A DNA stretch of 64,000 bases from Pedobacter westerhofensis (GTDB lineage: Bacteria > Bacteroidota > Bacteroidia > Sphingobacteriales > Sphingobacteriaceae), in NCBI RefSeq assembly GCF_900182595.1, contig NZ_FXTN01000014.1:62001-126000 (forward strand). Reading direction: 5' to 3'. Below the pieces are notes generated by a model. The model searched no databases and was not told the origin of the DNA. It saw only the letters and a list, made by a program, of their open reading frames with translations. This document shows, one piece after another, positions 9,277-17,143 of the stretch. The translations under genes were made by a program, and so were the position numbers. Position 1 is the stretch's first letter. Every line of letters starts with the position of its first letter.

Positions 9277-9879
9277 TCAGCCTTCCGTATCAACAATACC
9301 TTGAACAAGGCTTTTCCACTGAGGGTAAGATAATCCGATTTTTGCTGTCCAGCCGATAAGAGTGTTCCTGATATTATCACCAGCATGCGCAGTATCCGTA
9401 TTTGGCAGCTCATTCCTTCCGTGTTCTTCTGCATAAACAGTATTTCCTATTCTTTTTACCTGAAAGGTGGACGTCGCGACAGCGCTGAAAAAATGGGCGG
9501 TAGAGTTGTCTTCACTTTTTGGATTTGCAGCAGGTCTTGCCTGCAATGTTGTGATCTCAGTATCGCCGGCAGATTCTTCGTCAATCTTCTCAATCCTCAC
9601 CCAGTCGTAACCCTCGCCGGAATGTGGTCCTGGTCCCGGGATGTCTATCTTCAGATAATCTCCCTGCTGCACTTGGCGGTCAACAGCTGCGCCTTCTGCA
9701 TCTGTAAGCAAGAAAGTAGAAAGGGGAACTTTACAGATCCCGCCCCATTTGGATGGGCGTAACAGCCTGTTTCGGGCAATCTGGTAAAATTCATTTGCAA
9801 GTTCGGCTGTTGAAAATTCTGCTTTAGCCTGTGTGTCGAGCTTACCGCCCGTATGCTGTTCCGGAATTTGATTCTTCAT
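9277..9879 (-). CDS. Hypothetical protein, 200 residues
   Basis: A soluble 200-residue protein without signal peptide. It has a helical segment FSTAELANEFYQIARNRLLR, then GICKVPLSTFLL and a strand-rich part GDYLKIDIPGPGPHSGEGYD followed by VRIEKI, reminiscent of proteins that place a small ligand-handling barrel after a helical start. The C-terminal half includes HFFSAVATSTFQVKRIGNTV. I recall similar uncharacterised proteins in Sphingobacteriaceae but no named domain. The start at 9879 gives MKNQIPEQ, a natural cytoplasmic N-terminus. A 44-residue membrane protein gene lies just upstream on the same strand. Confidence 0.75.
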   Translation of the reverse strand: MKNQIPEQHTGGKLDTQAKAEFSTAELANEFYQIARNRLLRPSKWGGICKVPLSTFLLTDAEGAAVDRQVQQGDYLKIDIPGPGPHSGEGYDWVRIEKIDEESAGDTEITTLQARPAANPKSEDNSTAHFFSAVATSTFQVKRIGNTVYAEEHGRNELPNTDTAHAGDNIRNTLIGWTAKIGLSYPQWKSLVQGIVDTEG

Positions 9880-9932
9880 GGCGCTTATTTTCAGCCCCTA
9901 ACGGTTAAGCCTTAAGAATTGTTTTGATTACT

Positions 9933-10067
9933 TTATTTCAGAACCCAGTAACCAAGAGCAAGCCAGATCAGCCCCTTGATCAAAAAGAACATGAATCCCC
10001 AGAAACCAATCCTTTTGATCCACTTGATGAAAATGTCCTTTTTTGAATCCTTTTGTTCTGTATTCAT
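9933..10067 (-). CDS. Small single-span membrane protein, 44 residues
   Basis: This short open frame reads MNTEQKDSKKDIFIKWIKR and then a hydrophobic, aromatic-rich helix (IGFWGFMFFLIKGLIWLALGY) ending in WVLK. The charged N-terminus with Lys/Arg next to the membrane segment predicts an N-in orientation. Proteins of this pattern (KWIKRIG followed by FFLIKGLIWL) recur in Sphingobacteriaceae genomes without a known function. It lies 53 bases upstream of the 200-residue unknown gene on the same strand and might be co-transcribed with it. The clear signal pattern makes chance unlikely for so short a frame. Confidence 0.7.
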   Translation of the reverse strand: MNTEQKDSKKDIFIKWIKRIGFWGFMFFLIKGLIWLALGYWVLK

Positions 10068-10219
10068 AACATTGTAAAAATAAGTAAAATCTTTAAAATT
10101 GAGGATTGAAAAATTATTCCGCGCCTTTTTTAAAACGAAAACGATTTAGGTATTTTTTTTTCAAAAAGCCAAACTTTATGGCACTGAGCTTGTTTTTAAT
10201 TTGAAAAAACTTCAACATT

Positions 10220-10405
10220 ATGAAAGATCAGATAAAAATTCAGAGTACAAGCGACAAATTTCAGCAGGAAGCCTTATTTATCGGAGATCAAATGCAAAGT
10301 CAGGACAATGCCAATTCTTCATCGTTTAAAAATAACGACAATCTGAAAAGAACATTGCCTTCATCGATGCAAAAGAAGATCAACCCAAGACTATTGATTC
10401 TGTAA
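10220..10405 (+). CDS. Small hypothetical protein, 61 residues
   Basis: A possible short gene for a hydrophilic Ser/Asn/Gln-rich peptide (MKDQIKIQSTSDKFQQEALF at the start), without cysteine, signal peptide or membrane segment. It has an ATG after an AT-rich leader and is followed about 55 bases later by a terminator-like hairpin, which supports a transcribed unit. I do not recognise a family; composition is partly low-complexity, so it could also be a chance frame. Confidence 0.4.
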   Translation: MKDQIKIQSTSDKFQQEALFIGDQMQSQDNANSSSFKNNDNLKRTLPSSMQKKINPRLLIL

Positions 10406-10460
10406 CACTGCTGCATCAACTAACATAATCTCTACAAATATATTAGGAGGGTAAAAAATG

Positions 10461-10494
10461 AAAAGGGAGTTTCCAAAAGATGCTCCTTTTTTTT
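10461..10494 (+). terminator. Probable terminator
   Basis: An AAAAGGGAG / CTCCTTTT stem with one bulged G and a 13-base loop is followed by a run of T residues. It lies 55 bases after the 61-residue frame and would end that transcript. Confidence 0.6.
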
Positions 10495-10571
10495 ATGCCC
10501 TGATTTTTCTGAGTGCCTGCTAACCCTGCCCGGAGATTAACATGACGGAATGTTTCTAAATTGAAATCTGA

Positions 10572-10603
10572 TTGCCGGCTTTAGATCCATTGTTTTAGCT
10601 TTG
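10572..10603 (+). promoter_or_regulatory. Promoter of the CDGSH gene
   Basis: TTG at 10572-10574 and TAGCTTTG at 10596-10603, 21 bases apart, match the Bacteroidota housekeeping promoter (TTG, 19-21 bases, TAnnTTTG). Transcription would begin about 10 bases before the ATG at 10621, giving a very short leader. Confidence 0.65.
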
Positions 10604-10620
10604 CCGGAAATAAAATATAG

Positions 10621-10845
10621 ATGTCTACAACAAAACTAACCATTAATAATAACGGATCTGTGAAGATAGAAGGCGATTTTGAAATCGTTGACAAGGAAGG
10701 TAACGCCTATGGATTACAGGGCAGAACTGTACTTACCATTTGCCGCTGTGGTCTTTCCCAAAATAAGCCATTTTGCGATGGTGCACATAAAGGGCATTTC
10801 GAACATGAGGCAATTGCATTTGACCTACCTCCAAAAAAAGTATAA
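10621..10845 (+). CDS. CDGSH-type iron-sulfur protein
   Basis: A 74-residue protein with one CDGSH zinc-finger-like domain. The signature CRCGLSQNKPFCDGAHKGHF supplies Cys41, Cys43, Cys52 and His56, the 3Cys:1His set that holds a redox-active [2Fe-2S] cluster in mitoNEET-like proteins. No signal peptide or membrane anchor is present, so it is cytosolic. Family members are thought to take part in iron-sulfur or redox balance; the exact role in bacteria is not settled. It is a single-gene unit with its own promoter and a terminator shared with the convergent cyclase gene. Confidence 0.93.
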   Translation: MSTTKLTINNNGSVKIEGDFEIVDKEGNAYGLQGRTVLTICRCGLSQNKPFCDGAHKGHFEHEAIAFDLPPKKV

Positions 10846-10853
10846 TCATAAAG

Positions 10854-10885
10854 AAAGCCGGCTTTGTTAGCACAAACCGGCTTTT
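10854..10885. terminator. Two-way terminator between CDGSH and cyclase genes
   Basis: A long stem (AAAGCCGG pairing with CCGGCTTT, then TTTGT with ACAAA, loop TAGC) lies between the two convergent stop codons, with A-rich and T-rich flanks. Confidence 0.85.
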
Positions 10886-10890
10886 ATGTT

Positions 10891-11622
10891 TTACCCCGAA
10901 ATGGCAAGAAGGTATTCAAAGCTGAGCTCAGCAGCAGGCAAAGCACGGCTGCGGAAAGGCTTGCCCGCCAAACGGATCTGCTGTCCATGTGATATACCCT
11001 GCAATTTTACGGTCTGCTGATCAAATATCAGGGTTTCCGGCTCCAGTAACTGGTAGGCATTTTCTGATATCAGCAAGTCGTTATTTAATTCTTTGGTTTT
11101 AGCCTGCAGCCTCGAGGCGATGTTAACCGGCAGCCCCATCACGGATAATTGAGCCGGGCCATCCAGTGCAAACTCACCAACAAATACCTTACCTGCGTGC
11201 AGTCCCACACCGATTTCAAGGGGAGTGCCATATTCAGGCACCGCATCGTTAAATAGATTCACGGTGGTGAACATTGTCCTCACTGCCTGATAAGCATTAT
11301 TCACCGCTTCACGGAGATTGGTTTGCAAGCCAAATACAGCATATAAATTATCACCTGCTATTTCAACAACTCTGCCCTGAAAGTTTTTGATGATCTGGTT
11401 AAAGGCGGTAAATAACCGTCGGGTAAGCTGAATAACAGATTGTCCCGGGTGCGCTTCCATTAAGCCGGTGAAATCGCGTATATCCAGGAACAGGATGGCA
11501 AGATCTTGTTCAGTATCTGCAGGAGTTATATTTTGTACTGCCAGGCAGTTTCCGTTTTGTAGTAGATAGTCGTTTTCCATCATCTTGATATTAATGTATA
11601 TGAATGAAGACGCGAAACTCAT
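10891..11622 (-). CDS. Class III nucleotide cyclase domain protein
   Basis: A 243-residue protein made almost only of a class III adenylate/guanylate cyclase catalytic domain (about residues 38-225). Metal-binding Asp47 (LFLDIRDFTG) and Asp91 (IAGDNLYAVFG) are present, as are transition-state Asn167 and Arg171 (LPVNIASRL). The two base-selecting positions are unusual: Glu87 replaces the Lys of adenylate cyclases and Leu164 replaces the Asp. Glu at the first site is found in guanylate cyclases, so substrate choice is uncertain. There is no sensor or membrane domain. A later start at the MMENDYLL site (residue 14) is possible, because the first 13 residues are not family-like. Confidence 0.88.
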   Translation of the reverse strand: MSFASSFIYINIKMMENDYLLQNGNCLAVQNITPADTEQDLAILFLDIRDFTGLMEAHPGQSVIQLTRRLFTAFNQIIKNFQGRVVEIAGDNLYAVFGLQTNLREAVNNAYQAVRTMFTTVNLFNDAVPEYGTPLEIGVGLHAGKVFVGEFALDGPAQLSVMGLPVNIASRLQAKTKELNNDLLISENAYQLLEPETLIFDQQTVKLQGISHGQQIRLAGKPFRSRALPAAELSFEYLLAISG

Positions 11623-11825
11623 AAAAACATTTTAAAGAAAATACGATTTTTAAAGTCCTGAGAAAATAGTGACCGTAATAAGATCCTGATATGACAAGCT
11701 CACCGTGCCGAACTTCTTAAAAAAATTAAAAAGAATAGGTTTTGCAAGATCTTTTGATTTATTTAGGATGCCGTTTTGGCCGCCCGGCTAAAATAGTTCT
11801 CAAACTAACCTGAACCACAAAGAAT

Positions 11826-13727
11826 ATGCGAAAAAATCAACTTTTTTTTATTGTAACGGCATTTATTGCGCTCACTGCACTTCACGTTAATGCTGCTGAG
11901 CCGCGCCGCGTTCATTTAATCCCTGAACCTGTATCTGTCAGGGAGCAATCTGGTGAGTTTATTCTGGATAACTCTGTTTCGCTGGAGCTAAAATCAAAAA
12001 ACAAACAGCTTCAGCAAAGCCTGAAATGGTTTTCAGCAAAGATTCAGCGCGCCACCGGTGTGGATGTAAGCAAAAGCAATGGTTCAAAAAAAATCACCAT
12101 CCTGCTCAATACGGATACTGATGCAGAAATTGGCAAAGAAGGCTATCACTTAAAGGTAAGTCCGCAGCAGATTGTCCTCACTGCGAATACCGCAGCAGGT
12201 GCTTTCTATGGTTTACAGACTATCATTCAGCTTTTTCCGTCGGATATCGAAGCAAAACAGCTGAAAGCCGGATTGAACTGGAACATTCCTTCAGTGGAAG
12301 TGACCGATTATCCCAGATTTGGATGGAGGGGACTGATGCTTGATGTGAGCCGCCACTTTTTTACGAAAGAAGAAGTAAAAGGTTTTATCGATGAAATGGT
12401 AAAATATAAATACAATACTTTTCACTGGCACCTTACAGATGACCAGGGCTGGCGGATCGAAATCAAGAGTTTACCGGAATTGACCAAAAAAGGAGCATAC
12501 AGTGTGAAAAGAACGGGCCGTTGGGGTACGTTCCTGCCTGCTCTTGCCAATGAAGAACCTACTTACGGAGGTTTCTATACCCAGGAAGACATTAAGGAAA
12601 TCGTTAAGTATGCACAGGACAGGTACGTCACCGTACTTCCGGAAATTGATGTTCCGGGGCATAGCCTTGCAATGATCACCACTTACCCTTCGCTGAGCAG
12701 TACGCGCAAGCAGTACAGTGTAAATTCCGGATGGAGAACAGATCCCCAGGATGACAATTCGCTTGATCCTTCCAACGAGGATGTGTACAAAACACTGGAT
12801 AAGGTTTTTACAGAGATAGCCAAACTTTTTCCCTGCCAGTATATCCATATTGGCGGAGACGAAGCTTATAAAGGCTACTGGGAGAAAAACCCGGCCTGCC
12901 AGAAACTGATGGCCAAAGAAGGGTTAAAAGATGTTGAACAGCTGCAAAGCTATTTCATCAAGCGGCTGGAAAAGATCCTGGAGTCAAAAGGAAAGAAACT
13001 GATCGGCTGGGATGAAATCCTGCAGGGCGGATTGGCGGAGTCGGCCACGGTAATGAGCTGGAGAGGTATGAACGGCGGGATTGAAGCGGCAAAAATGAAC
13101 CACCCTGTAGTAATGACACCATGGGATTATGTTTATCTTGACCTCTACCAGGGCGATCCGTTGGCGGAACCTGATACCTATGGCCTCTGCCGTTTAAGCG
13201 ACAGCTATAACTATGAGCCCGTTCCCGCAGGGTTAGACGAAAAACTGATCCTTGGCGGACAGGGTAACCTGTGGACAGAATCCGTGCCTACCTACAGGCA
13301 TATGGAATATATGGTATGGCCTAGGTCTATTGCACTTTCAGAAGTATACTGGAGCCCTAAATCCAAAAAGAACTGGCCCGACTTTATGAGCCGACTGGAA
13401 AATGAATTTACCAGGCTGGATGCTGCAGACATCAATTATTCAAAAAGCTGTTACAATGTGATATTTAAACCTGTAAAAGAAGGGCGCAACGATGTATCTC
13501 TTACCATGGCAACTGAAGTGCCCGGACTGGAGATTTATTATACTTTTGATAATACCTTTCCCGATCTGCATGCTGCAAAGTATGATGGCTCGGTGCTCAA
13601 TTTTCCAATGGGCGCATCACAGATCAATGCGGTCACCTACCGCAACGGGAAACCGATAGGCAAACAGATCAATATCAAAAAAGAAGAACTGATAAAAAGA
13701 AGCGAGGCTGCACGCCACGTTTACTAA
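11826..13727 (+). CDS. GH20 beta-N-acetylhexosaminidase (first copy)
   Basis: A 633-residue secreted glycoside hydrolase family 20 enzyme that removes terminal beta-linked GlcNAc or GalNAc from glycans. Residues 1-23 are a signal peptide (cleavage near VNAAE). The GH20b alpha/beta domain occupies about 28-160 (LIPEPVSVREQSGEF) and the TIM barrel about 165-500, beginning WRGLMLDVSRHFF and including FHWHLTDDQGWRIEIK. Catalytic Asp345-Glu346 are in HIGGDEAYKGYW, as required for substrate-assisted catalysis. A chitobiase C-terminal-like segment (FDNTFPDLHAAKYDG) closes the protein. It is followed after 26 bases by a second GH20 gene, so the two are very likely co-expressed. Confidence 0.95.
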   Translation: MRKNQLFFIVTAFIALTALHVNAAEPRRVHLIPEPVSVREQSGEFILDNSVSLELKSKNKQLQQSLKWFSAKIQRATGVDVSKSNGSKKITILLNTDTDAEIGKEGYHLKVSPQQIVLTANTAAGAFYGLQTIIQLFPSDIEAKQLKAGLNWNIPSVEVTDYPRFGWRGLMLDVSRHFFTKEEVKGFIDEMVKYKYNTFHWHLTDDQGWRIEIKSLPELTKKGAYSVKRTGRWGTFLPALANEEPTYGGFYTQEDIKEIVKYAQDRYVTVLPEIDVPGHSLAMITTYPSLSSTRKQYSVNSGWRTDPQDDNSLDPSNEDVYKTLDKVFTEIAKLFPCQYIHIGGDEAYKGYWEKNPACQKLMAKEGLKDVEQLQSYFIKRLEKILESKGKKLIGWDEILQGGLAESATVMSWRGMNGGIEAAKMNHPVVMTPWDYVYLDLYQGDPLAEPDTYGLCRLSDSYNYEPVPAGLDEKLILGGQGNLWTESVPTYRHMEYMVWPRSIALSEVYWSPKSKKNWPDFMSRLENEFTRLDAADINYSKSCYNVIFKPVKEGRNDVSLTMATEVPGLEIYYTFDNTFPDLHAAKYDGSVLNFPMGASQINAVTYRNGKPIGKQINIKKEELIKRSEAARHVY

Positions 13728-13753
13728 TGGCTTAATATCTAAAACAATTTATA

Positions 13754-16057
13754 ATGAGAATCCATCACTACCGTAAAATGCTCAGCCTCGCCCTAATTTT
13801 GGGCTGCTGTACATTTCACGGTGCCCAGGCACAGGAAAGCAACAGTAAATTTCCTTTAATCCCTTACCCTTCGTCGCTAACAATCGGTCAGGGCAGTTTT
13901 AACATTACTGCCAAAACACTAATCGTTACTGAGGGTCACCGGTTTGATAACGAAGCGGCACAGCTAAACTTGCTGCTGAAACAATACCTGGGCAGCCCGC
14001 TCAAAATCGCAGGCGGCGCTGCAGCGGAACAGTCTATTGTTCTGAAGTATGATGCTACCATTACAGCGCCTGAAGCTTACCGCCTCAGTGTTACTTCAAA
14101 ATCCGTTGTACTATCCGCAAAAGAACCTGCAGGTGCTTTCAGGGGGATAGAAACACTGAGACAGCTGCTTCCTGCTGATGAACATGTTCAGTCGCCGTTA
14201 AAAACAGTTACGCTGCCTGCTGTGGCCATAGCCGATCAGCCCGCCTATGCCTGGCGTGGTATGCACCTTGACGTTTCAAGGCACTTTTTTTCTATAGATT
14301 ACCTCAAGAAGTTTATCGACCTGCTTGCCTTGTATAAATTTAACAAGCTGCACCTGCACCTTACAGATGATCAGGGCTGGAGGATCGAGATTAAAAAATA
14401 TCCGAAATTAACTGAGGAAGGAGCATGGCGCACCTTCAATAACCAGGATTCTGCCGTGATGAAAAAATCCGCCGACAACCCTGATTTTGTGATTGATCCA
14501 AAGCATATCATTCAGAAAGACGGAAAAACGCTGTATGGAGGATTTTACACACAACAGCAAATGAAAGGTGTAGTGGCCTATGCACTTGCGCGCCACATTG
14601 ATATTATCCCGGAAATTGATATGCCGGGCCACATGATGGCAGCCATTAACAGTTATCCCTTCCTGACAGCCAATGGCGAGAATAAATGGGGCAAGCTGTT
14701 TACTACACCGATCTGTCCGTGTAAGGAAACAACATTTGAATTTGCGCAGAACGTTTTCACAGAAATCATGGAGATCTTCCCCGGCAAGTATATTCACATT
14801 GGGGGCGATGAAGTAGACCGCAGTTCCTGGGAGCAGGCCCAAAGCTGTAAGGAGCTGATGGCAAAGAATAATATCAAAACTACTGCCGAGCTCCAAAGCT
14901 ATTTTATCAACCGCATGGAAAAGTTCTTCAATTCCAAAGGCAGGAAGCTGATTGGATGGGACGAAATCCTGGAGGACGGTATCAGCTCTACTGCGGTAGT
15001 AATGTACTGGCGCTCATGGGTTCCAAATGCGCCTGTCAAAGCAGCAAAGAATGGTAATCAGGTAGTGATGTCGCCCGGAAACCCCTTATACTTTGATAAT
15101 GAGCCCGACCGTAATTCACTATACGAAGTTTATCATTTTAACCCAATCCCGCCGAAGCTTACAGCTGCCGAAGCTAAAGGTATCATTGGTGCGCAGGCAA
15201 ATACCTGGACGGAAAGGATCCCCTCAGAAAATCGTGCCGATTACATGATCTTTCCGCGTATGACGGCACTTGCCGAAGTACTGTGGAGCAACAAAGACAG
15301 GTATGAGGATTACCTGAAACGCTTAAAGCTGCAATTTCCGCGTCTCGATGCCCTGCAGGTGAGCTATCGCCTGCAGGATGTATCCGGCCTGGTGGAGCGT
15401 AATGTATTTACAGATGAAACCGTCCTGAACCCTGTAAAACCCTTACCTGACCTGAGCTTCCGCTACACAACCGATGGCAGCCTGCCCGAACTTAGTTCAA
15501 CAGCTTTGAATGGCCCGCTGAAGATCAGCAAAAACATGTCGGTACGGCTCGCAGCTTTTACGCCAAAGGGCAGAAGAAGCGATATCTACGATCTGCAGTA
15601 CACGCAGCAGGATATGGCAGCACCTGTAAACACATTCGTTTCCAGCCCTGGCTTAAGCTGTAATTACTACCCCGGAGAATTCAAAAATGCAAAGTCTATT
15701 ACGGGAGAGCCTAAGGCGGTATTTACCGTTGACAGTGTGATCGTACCAAAAAAAGCTGATGCCCCAAGCTTCTGCCTCAAATACCAGGGCTACCTGGATA
15801 TCCCTGCGGATGGTATCTATAGTTTTTATCTCAACTGTGATGATGGCGGTATCCTGAAGATCGCAGGCAGGGAAGTTGTAGACAATGACGGTCCGCATGG
15901 GCCTTTTGAAAAAAGTGGGCAGGTAGCGCTCCGCAAGGGTTTGCAGCCGCTCAATCTTGATTTTATCGAAGGCGGTGGGGGTTATACCCTGAAACTAAAA
16001 TATAGCGTAAATGGTTCGCAGCCAATGGAGATCCCATCCAGCTGGCTGAAACACTAG
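13754..16057 (+). CDS. GH20 beta-N-acetylhexosaminidase with C-terminal PA14-like domain
   Basis: A 767-residue exported GH20 enzyme. The signal peptide ends near AQAQE (about residue 27). GH20b (about 35-165) and the catalytic TIM barrel (about 170-520; WRGMHLDVSRHFF, LHLHLTDDQGWRIEIK) follow, with catalytic Asp352-Glu353 in HIGGDEVDRSSW. A chitobiase C-like strand region is next, and residues from about 630 to the end form a PA14-like carbohydrate-binding domain (YQGYLDIPADGIYSFYLNCD, then GGILKIAGREVVDNDGPHG). The extra binding domain distinguishes it from the preceding GH20 and suggests action on a larger or bound glycan. The two enzymes probably have different substrates or links. Confidence 0.95.
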   Translation: MRIHHYRKMLSLALILGCCTFHGAQAQESNSKFPLIPYPSSLTIGQGSFNITAKTLIVTEGHRFDNEAAQLNLLLKQYLGSPLKIAGGAAAEQSIVLKYDATITAPEAYRLSVTSKSVVLSAKEPAGAFRGIETLRQLLPADEHVQSPLKTVTLPAVAIADQPAYAWRGMHLDVSRHFFSIDYLKKFIDLLALYKFNKLHLHLTDDQGWRIEIKKYPKLTEEGAWRTFNNQDSAVMKKSADNPDFVIDPKHIIQKDGKTLYGGFYTQQQMKGVVAYALARHIDIIPEIDMPGHMMAAINSYPFLTANGENKWGKLFTTPICPCKETTFEFAQNVFTEIMEIFPGKYIHIGGDEVDRSSWEQAQSCKELMAKNNIKTTAELQSYFINRMEKFFNSKGRKLIGWDEILEDGISSTAVVMYWRSWVPNAPVKAAKNGNQVVMSPGNPLYFDNEPDRNSLYEVYHFNPIPPKLTAAEAKGIIGAQANTWTERIPSENRADYMIFPRMTALAEVLWSNKDRYEDYLKRLKLQFPRLDALQVSYRLQDVSGLVERNVFTDETVLNPVKPLPDLSFRYTTDGSLPELSSTALNGPLKISKNMSVRLAAFTPKGRRSDIYDLQYTQQDMAAPVNTFVSSPGLSCNYYPGEFKNAKSITGEPKAVFTVDSVIVPKKADAPSFCLKYQGYLDIPADGIYSFYLNCDDGGILKIAGREVVDNDGPHGPFEKSGQVALRKGLQPLNLDFIEGGGGYTLKLKYSVNGSQPMEIPSSWLKH

Positions 16058-16159
16058 AGATCTCGCTTTAGCTGATCTTTTAAGAAAAAGTTTTCGGTCA
16101 GTGTGATTCCGGTTTGCCGGATGCGCGGTCCCTGGGAGATCTCGCTTCAGCTGATCTTT
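16057..16159 (+). repeat. Imperfect direct repeat after the GH20 pair
   Basis: Two copies of GAGATCTCGCTTYAGCTGATCTT, at 16057-16080 and 16136-16159, lie 55 bases apart downstream of the second GH20 gene. They differ mainly at one T/C base. The second copy abuts the large inverted repeat. No protein is encoded. Confidence 0.75.
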
Positions 16160-16161
16160 AA

Positions 16162-16242
16162 AAAAAGAAGAGTACTTTATTCCGACCTAGCTTTTTTTTG
16201 CGCAGCAAAATAATGCAGTCGGAATAAAGTACTCTTCTTTTT
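16162..16242. terminator. Long inverted repeat between convergent genes
   Basis: Two perfect 25-base arms (16162-16186 and 16218-16242, starting AAAAAGAAGAGTACTTTATT) enclose a 31-base spacer that itself contains a small TTTTGC/GCAAAA hairpin. It sits between the convergent GH20 and DUF1080 genes, with A-run and T-run edges suited to ending transcription in both directions. The stem is far longer than a standard terminator. Confidence 0.75.
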
Positions 16243-16261
16243 CAGCGAAGCAAGAAAATCC

Positions 16262-17038
16262 CTACAACTCGCGTATCCAGATATTGCGGAAGCTCACAGG
16301 CTCGCTCTTATCACCATGTGCCTGCAGCTTAACCGGCAGCGGTCCATGAGCCTGGCGATATGCCGCAGGGCCTACATATTGCGTTGGCCCTTTCAGCTCA
16401 AAACCATTCTGTACCAGTACGCCGTTAAAAAAAATCGTAACCTTGGCAGGTGTATTTACAGAACTGTCAGCTTTAAAAGTAGGAGCAGTCCAGATCACAT
16501 CGTAAGTCTGCCATTCTCCGGCTTTCTTTGAAGGATTTACCAATGGGGTAGTCTGTTTATAGATACTTCCCGCCATACCATTGGTATAAGTTTTGTTGTC
16601 GTAATTGTCCAGGATCTGCAGTTCGTAGCCCAGATCGCCCTTGCCCATTGAGGCCAGGAATAATCCGCTGTTGCCTCTCAGTTGCCCTGTTCCTGAAATA
16701 TTCTGAGGCACGCGCCACTCCATGTGCAGCTGGTAATTTCCAAAAGACTGTTTGGTTTCGATATTACCTGTTTTTTTATCTACCGTAAGTATCCCGTTGG
16801 ATACGATCCACTTCGCCGGCACCGTTCTGTCGTCGGTCATCACCCACTGATCAAGGTTTTTGCCATCAAAAAGAACAACGGCATCAGAAGGAGCTTCAGT
16901 GTTTGTTTTTCCGGGCGTTACCTTTTTTGGTACTGGGGTATAAAATTCTGTATCCTCATGTTTGGCCTGTGCTTTCGCGGTAGAAAATGCAAATGCTGCA
17001 AGGCAGGCGGAGGCAATGATTGTTTTGTGTAGGTACAT
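16262..17038 (-). CDS. DUF1080 / 3-keto-disaccharide hydrolase family protein
   Basis: A 258-residue exported protein of the DUF1080 family, a beta-jelly-roll fold for which 3-keto-glycoside hydrolysis has been shown in some Bacteroidota. I begin it at the ATG at 17038 (MYLHKTIIASACLAAFAFST, signal peptide); the longer option uses a TTG. Family marks include VVLFDGKNLDQWV near residue 50, FGNYQLHMEWRVP, GNSGLFL, YELQILDNYDNKTY and the C-terminal VSFRNIWIREL. It would act in the periplasm or on the surface. It converges on the GH20 pair and may work with the nearby glycan genes, though 3-keto chemistry would need an oxidoreductase that is not in the window. Confidence 0.9.
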   Translation of the reverse strand: MYLHKTIIASACLAAFAFSTAKAQAKHEDTEFYTPVPKKVTPGKTNTEAPSDAVVLFDGKNLDQWVMTDDRTVPAKWIVSNGILTVDKKTGNIETKQSFGNYQLHMEWRVPQNISGTGQLRGNSGLFLASMGKGDLGYELQILDNYDNKTYTNGMAGSIYKQTTPLVNPSKKAGEWQTYDVIWTAPTFKADSSVNTPAKVTIFFNGVLVQNGFELKGPTQYVGPAAYRQAHGPLPVKLQAHGDKSEPVSFRNIWIREL

Positions 17039-17143
17039 GTTCAAAAATTTAGTTTATACTGGGTTTTCAAGATGAAGATAGGATTATTAATTTTAATTCT
17101 CCGATGATATTAAATCGTTTTATTCATATTTAGCTGAATAGAT

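Noticed and set aside
10458..10523. A 21-codon frame (MKREFPKDAPFF...) after an unusually good AGGAGGG ribosome-binding-like sequence
   Set aside because: The frame lies on a terminator-like hairpin and T-run, strong Shine-Dalgarno sites are rare in this phylum, and nothing supports the peptide.
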